DNA from: Epiperipatus broadwayi
Taxonomy: Eukaryota > Onychophora > Udeonychophora > Euonychophora > Peripatidae
Assembly (NCBI GenBank): GCA_028023455.1
Contig: JAQFVV010012396.1
Coordinates: 7,294,085 to 7,358,084 of the forward strand
Reading direction: 5' to 3'
DNA length: 64,000 nt
In this document: positions 25,818-37,029 of the stretch, one piece after another
Layout of the letters: every line of letters begins with the position of its first letter
How positions within the stretch are numbered: position 1 is the first letter of the stretch
The notes under the pieces: generated by a model
The model's database searches: none
What the model was told of the DNA's origin: nothing
Seen by the model: only the letters and a program-made list of their open reading frames with translations
Position numbers and translations under genes: made by a program

Positions 25818-28455
25818 CTATAAAGAAAAGAAAAAAGACTATTGCTAAGTTATATATTGAAAGCAAGAAATACTTAATCTTTGTTTAATGCAAAAATAAA
25901 TAAGATTAAAGATGTAGGAAGGGTTTTATTTTGTTTAATATATTTTTAAATAAATTATTAATTGAGTGATATGTTTTTGATAAAAATGATATTGTTATAG
26001 GGAGTAGAAAGGACAAGTTGCATTTGTCTTATTGATGGTATGCTGAACTCTCATAATAATATGTTAACTAGAGTTATGAAATAGTAGAAAAATTGGATTG
26101 GAATTAAAAACATAAGTTTTAAGCAATAAGTATGAGTGCGATCAAAAATTAAAATGTACATGGAGTTATAGAACAAATCGGTGTTTTTTACTATATTTTA
26201 AAAAATAACCTTCTAATTATGAAGACAATAATAAAAGTGTTGAAGCTAGCATTTCAATTGCTAAATGAAGATGATTAAGATGAATTATATATTTTGTGTT
26301 CCGTGAAAACTAAGTAAAAGCCGTATTAAACATTATATTTATAGAATAGTTTTATACAAGTAGAAACTTGGCTAATCAATAAAAGGAAGGAGAATAACAT
26401 TAGCAATACTAAAAAGAGATTAATTGTTTAACAAGTTGTAACGTTTGGATAGAACATACATATATTTAGAAATAGAAAAACCATATATATGTACTGTGGA
26501 TGGTAAAAGATCAAGAAATGGGAAAGTTTACTAATGATATAAAGGAAAAACTATGAGGATTTGAAGAATAGAACAATAGACTGCAAAATACTCAAAATAG
26601 ATGCTTGATTAGATGTGTGGGATCTGTATTTTGGCAGATAATTCAGCTATTTGATCACACATTCAGATATATATCATGTTTATAACTTTTAAATATAACT
26701 TACTTTTGATACTAAACGTCTATATTAGTGAAAGCAAGAGCGTTTATTATCATTAGTTTTAGCGCAAATATTTTTAGTTACAATCTTATTTATTATTTAA
26801 ATCGAGATAGGCTAAAAGATGAGGAATTTTTATTTTATTCTGATACAACTCTTGACAGTAATAGTAGAAAGTAATTCAGAATTTCAAACTTGTTCAGACA
26901 TGAAGTGATTTAAAAAAAAAACAGAACTGACCTTAAGGTCAGAAATCTGAGTTCGGTGACCAGTCTAGGTACCGACCCAGAAATAGAAGGTCTCTGAAAA
27001 ACCATCTGTGAGTTGAAACCTGATTTCCGATAGCGTCATTTTTTTTTTCTTAATTGTTTATTAGAAACAGAAACTGAGTTAGAAGTTTTCGTCTAATTGA
27101 GTATCATATTTTTTTAAAGTTTATTGGAAGCGATCTTAGAACATTATAAATCAGAAATTTTATTGTTATCCCCCTGCCCCTTTTATCATTTTTTTTCCTC
27201 AGCTTAATTTGGTAATTTTGCTACTTTAGTAGCAGACTTCAGAATGCAAATCAAAAAGGAGATTTAGAAATCACAGCTGAATCTCCTTCAGTCCTTTGAT
27301 CTGTGAACTCGCTGTAACTGGATATCACCCCTGAATTTCTCTGTTGTGTTGATTTTTTTTCTTTCTATGAACCAATGAATTTTGAAAAAGTTGCTCTTTC
27401 TGATATAAAAAGTAGTTTCCTCGTCTAGTTAGCCGAGCCACCTGTTGTCTAATCTCTTCTGATAAGACACCAGAGAAGAAATCTTACAAAAATTTTTTGA
27501 AAACAGTTTTTTTTTTAAAAAAAATGTACTAAGTGTAAGTTTGGTTATTTATAAATTTGAGTTAAAGGAAAGCAAATATCACATGCATGAATACAAATAT
27601 ATATAGACATGCATATCTATATATATGTATAAGTAATAAATAGTTTACACATTCGCTTGCCATGCCTGCGCCGCACTTTTCGAGTTTAGTCTGAGTGAAA
27701 CTTAGAACTATTTTCCGGTCACAAGTAAACAGATTTTTTTTCTCAAGTAGTTACCCCATATCCAATCCAGTATTTATCCCATAGCTATTATTTGCTATAA
27801 GATAAATATCCCACATTAGTGTAAGTTGTTTAGGCGATTGTTGATGCGCTAGAAATAAAAAAACAAACAAACAAGTAGTTTAATTATAGTATGATGTGGC
27901 TTTCACTGATGGTGGAGAGATATTATAATCCTACAGATACAGCACCACCCCTGATTTATCCCCATTTTTGATATAAAATATGTAAATAAATCTCTGCCCA
28001 AACAGTTTTTATTCAGATAATGTCTGGTTTCAAATCATAGAAGTAAACAACGGTAAACAAATATGTATGCAGTATATATTTATTTAATAATGATAAGATC
28101 CTTCCCTCATAGCAATATCAAATTTATGTAACTAAGTTTAAATATTTTCTTTTACTAGATTTTGTCTTATACGGCTTAGTTTATTGTCAAGAATGTCTGA
28201 CTATAAATTGAATGGTTCCCAAATTAATCTAAGAGAGAGACAGATTAAAAACTGTGTCCAACCAATTGAAATGACCACTCTGACTACTATATTGTTTTCC
28301 ATTGCCATTTTATTTCCTAGTTTTTCATATGAGAAATAAATAAGCAGTGGGGTATTGCCAAAAGACTCCTTTAGATATCAAATCTTGCTTTCCGAAAATT
28401 ACATATTTAATGGAAAAAAACTTATGAATTTAAAGTGATAAATTCAGATTCCACA
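25818..28455. other. Non-coding DNA, partly CpG-richer
   Basis: No gene seen. From about 26700 to 28000 the sequence is more complex and keeps more CpG (for example CATTCGCTTGCCATGCCTGC near 27651). A hairpin AAGGAGATT...AATCTCCTT lies at about 27257-27289. At 26580-26640 a translation reading LQNTQNRCLIRC looks faintly LINE-like but is too short to call. Confidence 0.4.
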
Positions 28456-28529
28456 AATATATATATTACTTTTTATAAATCTCCACATATACAGTCTAAT
28501 GCAATTTTTTTTACATAATTCATTTTCTA

Positions 28530-28566
28530 ACAGTTTTCATTGTCCTGCAGTCTTCATCAGAACTAC
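28530..28566 (-). ncRNA. Hammerhead-like core in left foldback arm (family 3)
   Basis: Minus strand: CTGATGA (28560-28554), a helix II region AGACTGCAGGACAAT, GAAA (28538-28535), then ACTGTTAG. The core bases match the hammerhead consensus. Helix II is weakened here compared with the right arm. Helix I pairing is not evident, so this may be a relic or coincidence. Confidence 0.3.
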
Positions 28567-29260
28567 AACATTTAAACATATAATCATATAACCATTATTC
28601 TATATACATATAAAAATACATATTTTATATTATTATTCATAATCATATTTTATTTTTAGCCCTATACCTTTACTTCCCTTTTTCTTAATTATTATTTTCT
28701 CATTATTTCTTTACTATTTCTACATTATTTTTATTTTTTAATTTTTAGCTTTTCTTCCTATCTATCATTCTACATTTCTCTCTAATATATTTTTATCACC
28801 TTTTTATTTTACTTTTAATACCTATAAGTCTAATTCCTTTCTTTCCTTTTTATTATGTATCTATACTTATTTTTTTATTAATAAATTTTATTTCTATTTC
28901 TATCTTTATTCTTTAGTCTCTTTTATAATCTACTTATTTTACTTACCTTTTGCATAACCTTCCTCTTTCTTTTTAAATTAAAAGAGTCAGTTATAATTTA
29001 AAAAGAAAGAGGAAGGTTATGCAAAAAGTGAACAGAATAAATAAGTAAATTATAAAAGAGAATAAAGAATAAAGATAGGAATAGAAATAAAAATTATTAA
29101 TAAAAGAATAAGTATAGATAAATAATAAAAAGGAAGGAAAGGAATTAGACTTACAGGCATTAAAAGTAAAATCAAAAGGTGATAAAAATATATTAGAGAG
29201 TAATGTAGAATGATAGGAAGAAGAGGCAAAAAAGAAAAGGAAAACAGAAATAGTAAAGAA

Positions 29261-29320
29261 CATCACACGATCACCATTTCTTATGCTTGCTCTTAATGTA
29301 TAAAGAGTTTTGCTTGTTTT
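29261..29320. mobile_element. 60-bp insertion with 13-bp target duplication
   Basis: The only large asymmetry between the foldback arms. AAATAGTAAAGAA occurs at 29248-29260 and 29321-29333, and the corresponding left-arm site has a single copy. The insert is AT-rich, with no A tail or inverted ends, so its class is unknown. Confidence 0.6.
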
Positions 29321-29469
29321 AAATAGTAAAGAAATAATGAGAAAATAATAATTAGGAAAGAAGGGAAGTAAAGGAATAGAGTTAAAAATATGATTATGAA
29401 AAATAATGTAAAATATGTATTTTTAGATGTATATAGAATAATGGTTATATGATTATATGTTTAAATGTT

Positions 29470-29510
29470 GTAGCTTTGATGAAGACTGCAGGACAGTCAA
29501 AACTGTTAGA
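29470..29510 (+). ncRNA. Hammerhead-like core in right foldback arm (family 3)
   Basis: Plus strand: TTGATGA (29476-29482), a perfect helix II hairpin GACTG-CAGGA-CAGTC, then AAAA (29499-29502) in place of GAAA, then CTGTTAG. It keeps helix II but has lost core bases C3 and G12; the left arm keeps the core but has lost helix II. Confidence 0.3.
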
Positions 29511-29584
29511 AAATTAAAGGAATTATTATAAAAAATTTAGCATTAGAGTGCATATGTGAAAATTTATAAAAAGTAATATATATG

Positions 29585-32514
29585 AAGGAATACAAAAAAG
29601 TAAAGAAAATATAAGAATAATACCACAAATATGTTGTCATGGTATTAAAAAGCATAAACACAATGTTATATAAGGTATTGACCTGTGATGATCATATTAA
29701 TGATACCATAAGAGATCATTTATTTTCTCTTTATTAAAGTTTATCTGACAACACTTCAATATAAGTAATGAAAAAGATAACATGATTCAATAAAATAAAA
29801 TGAAAAGTTATTCAAAAAAGGAAAGTATTTTTAATGCTAAAAATAAATGAAATATCAAGCAAGGAAAAAACTAATTTGAATATGAAAAGAGAAATGAAAT
29901 TAATTTTTGTAAGATATTCATTAATTTGGAGGTAATAAATATCTATTTAAAAAATTATACAAGATATGTCTATACAAAGATTAGATATTGCAGCAAAATA
30001 TCATCATCATCAGTGTCAACTATTAAAAGGCCATTATCTTATGATTATAAAAATGATATCAATATTTCAGATATAATATTTGTAGTTTTGTCTGATATGC
30101 ATTTTTTTTTTTTTTCTGACTCTCCATTAATTTTTCTGCAGGTTATATATATATAATGTGATGTATACATGTTGCCATCTATAGTTTTTTTGTAATGTAT
30201 ACACAACTAAATAAAGAAAACAATTAAAGTTCATCTGTTTAGTAAAATATGTTTTTATTGTTTTGAATGAATTTAGAATAAGTAAATCATTTATTTATTA
30301 AATTTAAAAAATGAAATATTTTGTTTGAGTTATTATCAAATGATGAAAAGGATTTGTTAGGATTAGAAGAAAGAGAATCACATGATCACAAGCCAGTATT
30401 TAAAAAAAAGGAAAAGTCTGCTTTTTGTGTTACTATAGTTATAAAAATTAATTCAGCCAGGAGAACACATGTACTTCCTTTTGCTTAAAATGTTGCGTTT
30501 TATCTTATCTTACTTTCACATATAGATTCTGGACTGTGAGTAGAAAATTTATTTAAAGGGGAAAGAACACAAAACTTCCACTTATTTGATATCTTTATGA
30601 TTCAAATGGAATGATTATAATAATAAACACTATGCTTAACTGCCATGAAGCTATGAAACTATCAAAATTTACGATGAATTGTAATATCGACAAAGGAATA
30701 GTTGAATATTATTTAAGGGTAACATTTAAGGAAACCTATATTTGTATTTTGTTATCATCAATGTGCCAAGGAAAACATCAGGGGACAGTGGAATCTAAGC
30801 TGAAATTATTTATAAGCTAAAATTTGATAACAGTCACTAAGAAATAATTTCCTTTAAATTATCTAAATGAAATAAATTTCATTTATTAATAATGGTTAAG
30901 AATATAATAGTAGTTTAACAATAAAATATTTATCAGTCTTTTTTTATATTAAAAATCTTAATTATGAGATAATTTTATCTCAGCATTTAGTATAAGCTTG
31001 AATAATAGACTCATGTAATTAAGACTTAAATCAATTGTTAACATTTTTTTTTTTTTTTTGGAGAAAAATTTGTAATTAACTCTTTTATGACTGTATGCTT
31101 TAATAATTTTAATCATAGATTCAATGAGTTAATGTTTACTTCAATAATAATTATTATTATTAACCCAAGTACTTTGATTTATCTATTGTATAATTATTAT
31201 AAAAGTAATTTATTACATAATTTATTTTACAATTAAGATAATTCATTATACATCCCATACTATACTTTATCATCAAGCAAATCATTGCTTATTGAATTAT
31301 ATCTTCTTTGCCAAGCAAGATAGTTCTCTGGACCATTGGTACCTTACAAATTCATGAGTCCATTGTAAATATAAATTTTATCTGCCATACGATCATTGGT
31401 GGATCAACATATTTATTTGTCTATTTATTAGTTATATATTTTAGTTGCCTAAGTGCAACATTTATGTAGTATATTTTAGATAAACCAAATATTTGATGCA
31501 TAAGTGGAGAAAACTACTTGGTGCAGTTTTATTTACTATATGTGATTACCCAAATCTATGAGGCACTCTCAGGCCAGTTAGCTCTGCTCAGTTGTAATAT
31601 TTTTGTTATATTCATAATTACCCAAATCTGCAAGCTATTCAGTGAACAACACTTATTTTTCTTTTACATTTTGGCTCATTCAACAAGGAAATATTGTTAT
31701 TTATGAGACAATGTTGCTTCATTAGCATTGTTCATGTGGTTTAGAATATTTTCCTTTACAATATATGTATCATGGAAAATAAATAAAATTATTTATCTTG
31801 AGTAAATTACCATTGAAGAATTAGAAAACAGAAGTGGAAAGTATAAAACCAAGATCCAATGAATCTCAATAGAGAATGAAATTATTGTAAGTTAATGAAT
31901 ATTACTTTTAAAATAATAATTGTAATTAAAAAAAGTAAAACAATTAAGAAGCAATAATAATAAAATGAAAAAACTGATAGATAATTCAGTAAGAAGTAGA
32001 ATGAATTTGAATAATGAAATAAGAAATGTATAAAATTAGATTGAGTTTTAAAAGATAAACTAAAAGATTTATAAAGAAATGATGGATGAAACAAATTATA
32101 AAGAAAAATGAGAATTTGACGTAAAAAATTATTGGTTAAAAAAGTTTCTAATAAATAAATTAAAAAATCATATTTCAAGATTTTAAAAGATGTAGTCAGA
32201 AGTCTTTCATTCCACTGAAATGGGGGGAAATAATAAAGAAAATTTCAAATTCATAAAGCTGGCACAATATGTAATACAATTATCTATAAATGAAATATCT
32301 AATTAATTATGAAACTGCATTAAGGTACTGTTTTTTCGTTGTAATTAGTGAGATAACAATGGTTGAGATCTACACCCCCCCCCCAATTATTGTAATTTAT
32401 ATTGAAAAGAAAATAATATCAAATTCTGTAAAAGAATGTGTATAAATTAAATAAAATGACATTTACTTGTTTAACAATCAAAGTACTACTTCTGTTATTA
32501 TAAAATATAAATTA
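29585..32514. other. AT-rich non-coding DNA
   Basis: No gene seen. A partial direct repeat (TGTGATTACCCAAATCTATG at about 31539 and a close copy at about 31614) is present. Open frames here (29926, 30611, 31518 plus; 31882 minus) have no recognisable domain. Confidence 0.45.
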
Positions 32515-32885
32515 CAATAAAACAATATGGCTATTGTATAAAACAGAATTTAAAAATAATATAAAATCATATAAAACACCTGCCAAGTGCTTAACAATAC
32601 TTCTTATCAGATTCATCGCTTCTAAGAATTTCAAATCATGTCCTAGTAATATATTGTGATTTATATTTTGTAATACTAGAAGTATTAGTTTGATTATTTT
32701 GCAATGAATGTGATTTGAAATTCTGAGAAGTGATGAATCTGAGTATTGTTAATAACGTTTTATATAGCCTTGATAAGGACTCAAATGAGTTGAAAGTGCT
32801 TGGCAATGTTGTTTTTTATGATTTTATATTATTTTTAAATTCTCTGTTTTATACAATAGCCATATCATTATATTATGATTTACTT
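32515..32885. repeat. Foldback element with hammerhead-like segment
   Basis: Left arm at about 32520-32637 and right arm at about 32705-32875. Shared inverted blocks are ATATGGCTATTGTATAAAAC, AATTTAAAAATAATATAAAA and CAGATTCATC-x-CTTCT-x-AGAA. The right arm holds about 40 bp more (32752-32793) than the left, and this extra piece contains the hammerhead-like core. Confidence 0.8.
32767..32804 (+). ncRNA. Hammerhead-like motif (family 4)
   Basis: GCC (helix I), TTGATAA where CTGATGA is expected, a helix II hairpin ACTC-AAAT-GAGT, GAAA (32792-32795), a small helix III GTGCT, then T and GGC closing helix I with GCC. Two core positions differ from consensus, so it is likely inactive. The overall order of parts matches the other families. 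Confidence 0.33.
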
Positions 32886-34830
32886 ATTTAATAAAGCAGT
32901 TGATTATAAAACAAATTAATTTTATTTTGTTATTAGAAAAACAATTGTTTTTTAAAATTAGAATTTTTTTTTTCACTTATATGTTTTAGAAAAGGAAAAT
33001 GCTCACAGATACAATTAGTATTTTTGTTTTAGTACAGTATAATGGTTGAAACTTTGAAAAGAATGAGATATATATATTAAGTAATAATGAAATAGAGATA
33101 TGTCAGATTTTCATTCATTTGGCTTAAACTTGATTTCAAAGATAAAAATAGCATAGGAGGAATATAAATGTATTTCTTCTGTTTTTAAATCAGGTTTCTC
33201 AAATTATATAACTATTTAAATTATACTTTATATGCAAACAATTAAAAAAAAATATTTTCAAAGAAAACAATAAACATGAAAAGTTATTAAATCACTAAAA
33301 CATCATATACTATCGTATGGAGAAAATTGCTACTGTTTTATGAAAAATTGTTACAAGAATGATACACATGTATTTAAAGAGTTTATTAAAATGAATCTTG
33401 TCCCCCTCCCCATGCTACAAGTTATTGATGTGTGCTGATAAAGAGGACGCATGTCTAATATTTTTTTTTTTTTTTTTAAAATATCAATTAATCTCGTATT
33501 AATTTCTATAATAAAAAAGGTTTACATTTTTGAAACAGCACTAGTTATTAGAAAACTATGATAGACATAATATTTTCTTTATAAAGTAAAAATCGTATGT
33601 TTTTTTTTTTTTTTTAAGACATGTTAACGTTCAAAAAATATCATAAAGAAATCTGTAGAATTTCCAATACGGAAATAGATTCACTAGTGGATTTATTAAA
33701 TCTTTCAATTCGGTTATGTGGATCATGGTTTGAGTTTGCCCACATTTTTATAAAGCAATGGTCATTAAATTTCTTTATGAAGCAGTTGAACTTTCTGTGT
33801 TAGGAAATTGTTGGGATTTTTTTAAAATTATATAAATATGGAATATATTTTAATTTAAATAAGTTATATACTTAGAAAAATAGAAACTTAAATTTGAAGA
33901 GAATAGTGATTATTTATTATTATTCATTGATAACTGTACTTATAATTAAAGTGATCACACGCAATATATTCTAAGAGAACATTGAATACCACCAGTTACC
34001 AATAAGATTTAAAATTATTAGTGATAGTAATGTTCATATATAAGTAATCATTGGTAACAATGTTTATAACTACATGGAGTACAATAAATGCTCTTATAAA
34101 TAAACCTTAACATTTTAGATAGTCAATTTTTTTTTATTAACTTCGCAATACAGTAAATTTTTTTGATAAAAACTTATTAAAATAATATCTATTGGATAAT
34201 TCAATAATTTTACTGTTGGCAATATTGATTTTTCTGTCTATAGAATTTTTATCTTATCTATTACAGAAATATTGTGATAAGTTTAGTGCACTGATATTCT
34301 AATGTATGTTATATATATATATATATAAAGGTTCAATTTCCAGAGGATTCATTTATAAAAGTATTTCTGTATAATAGGAAAGCACTTATTCTGAGCTAAA
34401 GTTAAGGAATGTTTTTGAAATTAAAAAAAATAATGATTAATTGTTTAATATATATTGTCAAAATGTTATACTAACTGCATATTTGAATTGACTGAATATT
34501 GAATTAGATAGAAAGCAGATACACTATGTTTCACTTATTGAACTACTGGAAGATGCAATCTTTTATAAATAATAGATCCATTCTGATACTTATATAAATG
34601 CAAAATGACAAAAAAATTTTAATATTAAAACAATGTTTAATAGTTTTAAAATGAAAATAAAGGTACAAAGAAATCATGATTTTGGAGATAAATTGTAACT
34701 AATAATTTAAGTAAAAACAAGGGATTAATTGATGATCAGATTAAACGCTTCAAATATTGAATAGTTTGGATAATAAAGTATTTAATTCAAAATATAGTCT
34801 TGTATAAAGTAAAAATGGATAATCAAAATA
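32886..34830. other. AT-rich non-coding DNA with a CpG-richer patch
   Basis: No gene seen. At 33440-33760 CpG is more common than nearby. The frame at 33621-33803 has no recognisable domain. An (AT)n tract lies near 34311-34326. Confidence 0.45.
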
Positions 34831-35140
34831 ATAATTTTTATTAGTCATTTATTAGATTAGAGATTATCAAATAATGAACAATATTTCTGTAGTATAATTT
34901 TCACTACACCACTCTCATGCAAGATAGGGACTGGTTTTTATCCGCTTTTAATATTTTGTGGAGGGATGTAATCATAAACATAGGACCAAAGATATCTTTT
35001 TCACATGTCTTTGGTCATATGTTTATGCTTATATCCCTCTTACAAGGTGTTAAAAGCAGATAGAAACCAGTCCCTACCTTGCGTGAGAATAGTGTAGTGA
35101 AAAATACTCTACAGAAATATTATTGATCATTAGATAATTA
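34831..35140. repeat. Palindromic repeat element
   Basis: Arms at about 34874-34995 and 35014-35137 are inverted copies around a centre GACCAAAGATA...TGTCTTTGGTC. Blocks such as GATAGGGACTGGTTT pair with AAACCAGTCCCTA. The same sequence occurs singly at 12415-12541, and the outer flank (TTTTTATTAGTCATTTATTA) matches the perfect palindrome at 12723. Non-coding and non-autonomous. Confidence 0.8.
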
Positions 35141-35839
35141 AGCTCTGTTGAGTTGGAGATGTAATTTGTAAAATATGAAATCAGTTTAAAGAAAGGTATT
35201 TGGAAGTAGAAAGAGGGAAACGATCATTACAGTGATGGAAATATTAAACTAAAATGTATACATAGAAGAAAAAAAAGGAAATGGAGGTGAAACAAAAAAT
35301 ATTAATTAAAATAATTTATTTATTTTTATCATAATATACTATGATTGTTAATGTTGCACTGTACATATACTTTTTTAAAACTATAAGATATAGATTTAAT
35401 AAGCACAAAAATTAAAATGTATTCGGGAGGGGGGGGAATAAAAACAAATATTATGGATTTAGAAAAGTCAATTTTAATGTTTAGTTTTTTATCTCATATT
35501 TATTTTATTAATAAAAAAAAAAATTAAATGTCATTCCCCCCCCCCTTCTCTAAAATTTTGATCTTACTATTTTTTTACCATCAAATATTTTTAATATAAT
35601 AAAGAACATCTATTTTATTAGATTTTCAAATAACTGGTAATAAAAATTTGTCAATATTTTTCAAGATGTTCACTTTTATAAATTAAAAATGATTTATGTT
35701 TTTGTCATTACTGTAACTATGTCAAATAAAGTTGTATGATTTTTTAATACTTTAAAATAAATGAAGCAAAGAAAATAAAGGGATTGATAAAGAAATTAAC
35801 ATTGTTTTAATATAATAAATATGATGTAGCTAGAATTGT
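35141..35839. other. AT-rich non-coding DNA
   Basis: Nothing recognised except G and C homopolymers near 35430 and 35535. Confidence 0.5.
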
Positions 35840-36915
35840 ATAGAAGGGAGTGGCAGCAGCAGGGTTAATATATAGCAATGATGCATTATGTGTTAGTAAA
35901 GGGGTATTAGATTACTTAGAAAAAGTACAAAGGGAAGTAGTAAGACATGCATTAGATGCAAAGGTGTGGACAGCAAAGGAGGCAATTCAAGTAGAAATGG
36001 GATGGTCAAGTTTTTATATGAAACATGCAAAAAGCAAATTGAAAATGTTCGGTACATTGCAGTTTATGGATAATAAAAGAATAGCCAAAATAGTATTTAA
36101 TTGGGTTAAAGTAAAAGGTAGTCAACAAGATGGGAGAGAAAGATAATGCAGTATGTAGAAGATTTGGATAAAGAATTTATGTCAGTATACTTGTACAAAA
36201 GGTGGGATGATTGTGTTAGGAGAATTGTTGAAGGTTATAGGAGTGAGATAAAAGAATAGATGCATTAATAAAGATTAGGGAGTTGGAAAGATGGAGAACT
36301 AGTATGGAGAGTATAAGAGTGAGATAAAAGAATAGATGCATTAATAAAGAATAGGGAGTTGGAGAGATGGAGAACTAGTATGGAGAGTAAAACGAGTGTA
36401 AATATATATAGAAGTAAATAGAACATTGGGTGTGAGTTAATTTATGATACTAGTAAAGAAAGTAGTTTATTGTTTAAGGCTCGAATGGGATCTTTAGCAA
36501 CAAGGGAATATACACATAAATGGAAAAATATGGGTGATTTAGTCTGCAAGTTGTGTAAGGAAGGCATAGAAAATTTTAGGCATCTGTTACTTCAATGTAA
36601 ATGCTTGGAAGCAGAAAGTTACAAATAATGAAGTTATGGAAGATTAAATATGAACAAAGTGATTATACAGAAGGTGAATTATTGGTTTTTATGCTAAGTT
36701 TGGGAAAAGATAAGCAGGATTTAGATATGATGGTCATGGAGTTGACAAATATTATGTTATGGAAATGGGATGGAGCGGATTATGGGAAAACTTAGGGTGG
36801 AGAATGGAAAGGGAAGGTAAAGTGGCTAACATATTTCTCTGGGCATAGTTGCTGAAAGATTCCTGACTCTATATAAGGAGAAGTCACAGTGCATCACATC
36901 ACACATCACATCACA
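35840..36915 (+). pseudogene. LINE C-terminal remnant (second LINE type)
   Basis: Translation from 35850 reads SKGVLDYLEKVQREVVRHAL then EAIQVEMGWSSF, which resembles the region after the reverse transcriptase domain in Jockey/CR1-like LINEs (LEK-x-QR...MGW-SF). Further on, 36480-36600 reads KARMGSLATREYTHKWKN and VCKLCKEGIENFRHLLLQC, a C-x2-C-x7-H-x4-C zinc knuckle. Frames shift between these parts, and two stops follow the knuckle; another frame (36601-36795) continues the C-terminus. The endonuclease and catalytic RT core are absent, so this is a 5'-truncated dead copy. A CATCACA-rich tract at 36889-36916 may be its tail. It belongs to a different LINE family from the RTE-like copies. Confidence 0.7.
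36241..36390 (+). repeat. 76-bp tandem duplication inside LINE remnant
   Basis: Two units (36241-36316 and 36317-36390) start GAGTGAGATAAAAGAATAGA and are nearly identical, with a few single-base differences. They lie between the MGW region and the zinc knuckle and disrupt the frame. Confidence 0.85.
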
Positions 36916-37029
36916 GTCCATTGTGTAACCAGTGCACTAAATCACATAGAAAAAAGTTAGCTGTTATGTATACTATCTATTAATTATTTTATAGAGAACT
37001 CAGTTAGGGGGTGTTTCAATGCTTCAATT

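Larger units (their letters stand above)
28456..29584. repeat. 1.1-kb foldback element
   Basis: The left arm (about 28456-28983) and right arm (about 28999-29584) are inverted copies with a loop of about 15 bp (AAAAGAGTCAGTTAT). Paired landmarks include TATTACTTTTTATAA with TTATAAAAAGTAATA at the outer ends, ACATTTAAACATATAATCAT with its complement, and GGTTATGCAAAA with TTTTGCATAACC beside the loop. The right arm has a 60-bp insertion (29261-29320). The minus-strand open frame at 28991-29266 is low-complexity arm sequence. No transposase is present. Each arm carries a hammerhead-like segment facing outward. Confidence 0.9.

Noticed and set aside
26560-26645. LINE-like reading LQNTQNRCLIRC
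   Set aside because: Resembles the post-RT region of some LINEs but is too short and lies next to stops; no neighbouring motif supports it.
28991-29266. Hydrophobic 91-residue frame with many F, S and L residues
   Set aside because: Low-complexity translation of a foldback arm, with no domain and no comparable frame in the other arm.
33621-33803. 60-residue frame in a CpG-richer patch
   Set aside because: Too short, no recognised domain, and no splice or initiation evidence that I can trust.
34610-34690. Reading similar to the LINE segment MFNRFSQNMK
   Set aside because: Only about ten residues agree loosely; not enough to call another LINE fragment.
36889-36916. CATCACA repeats as a possible CRISPR or satellite seed
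   Set aside because: Only a few short imperfect units; more likely a LINE tail or simple repeat.
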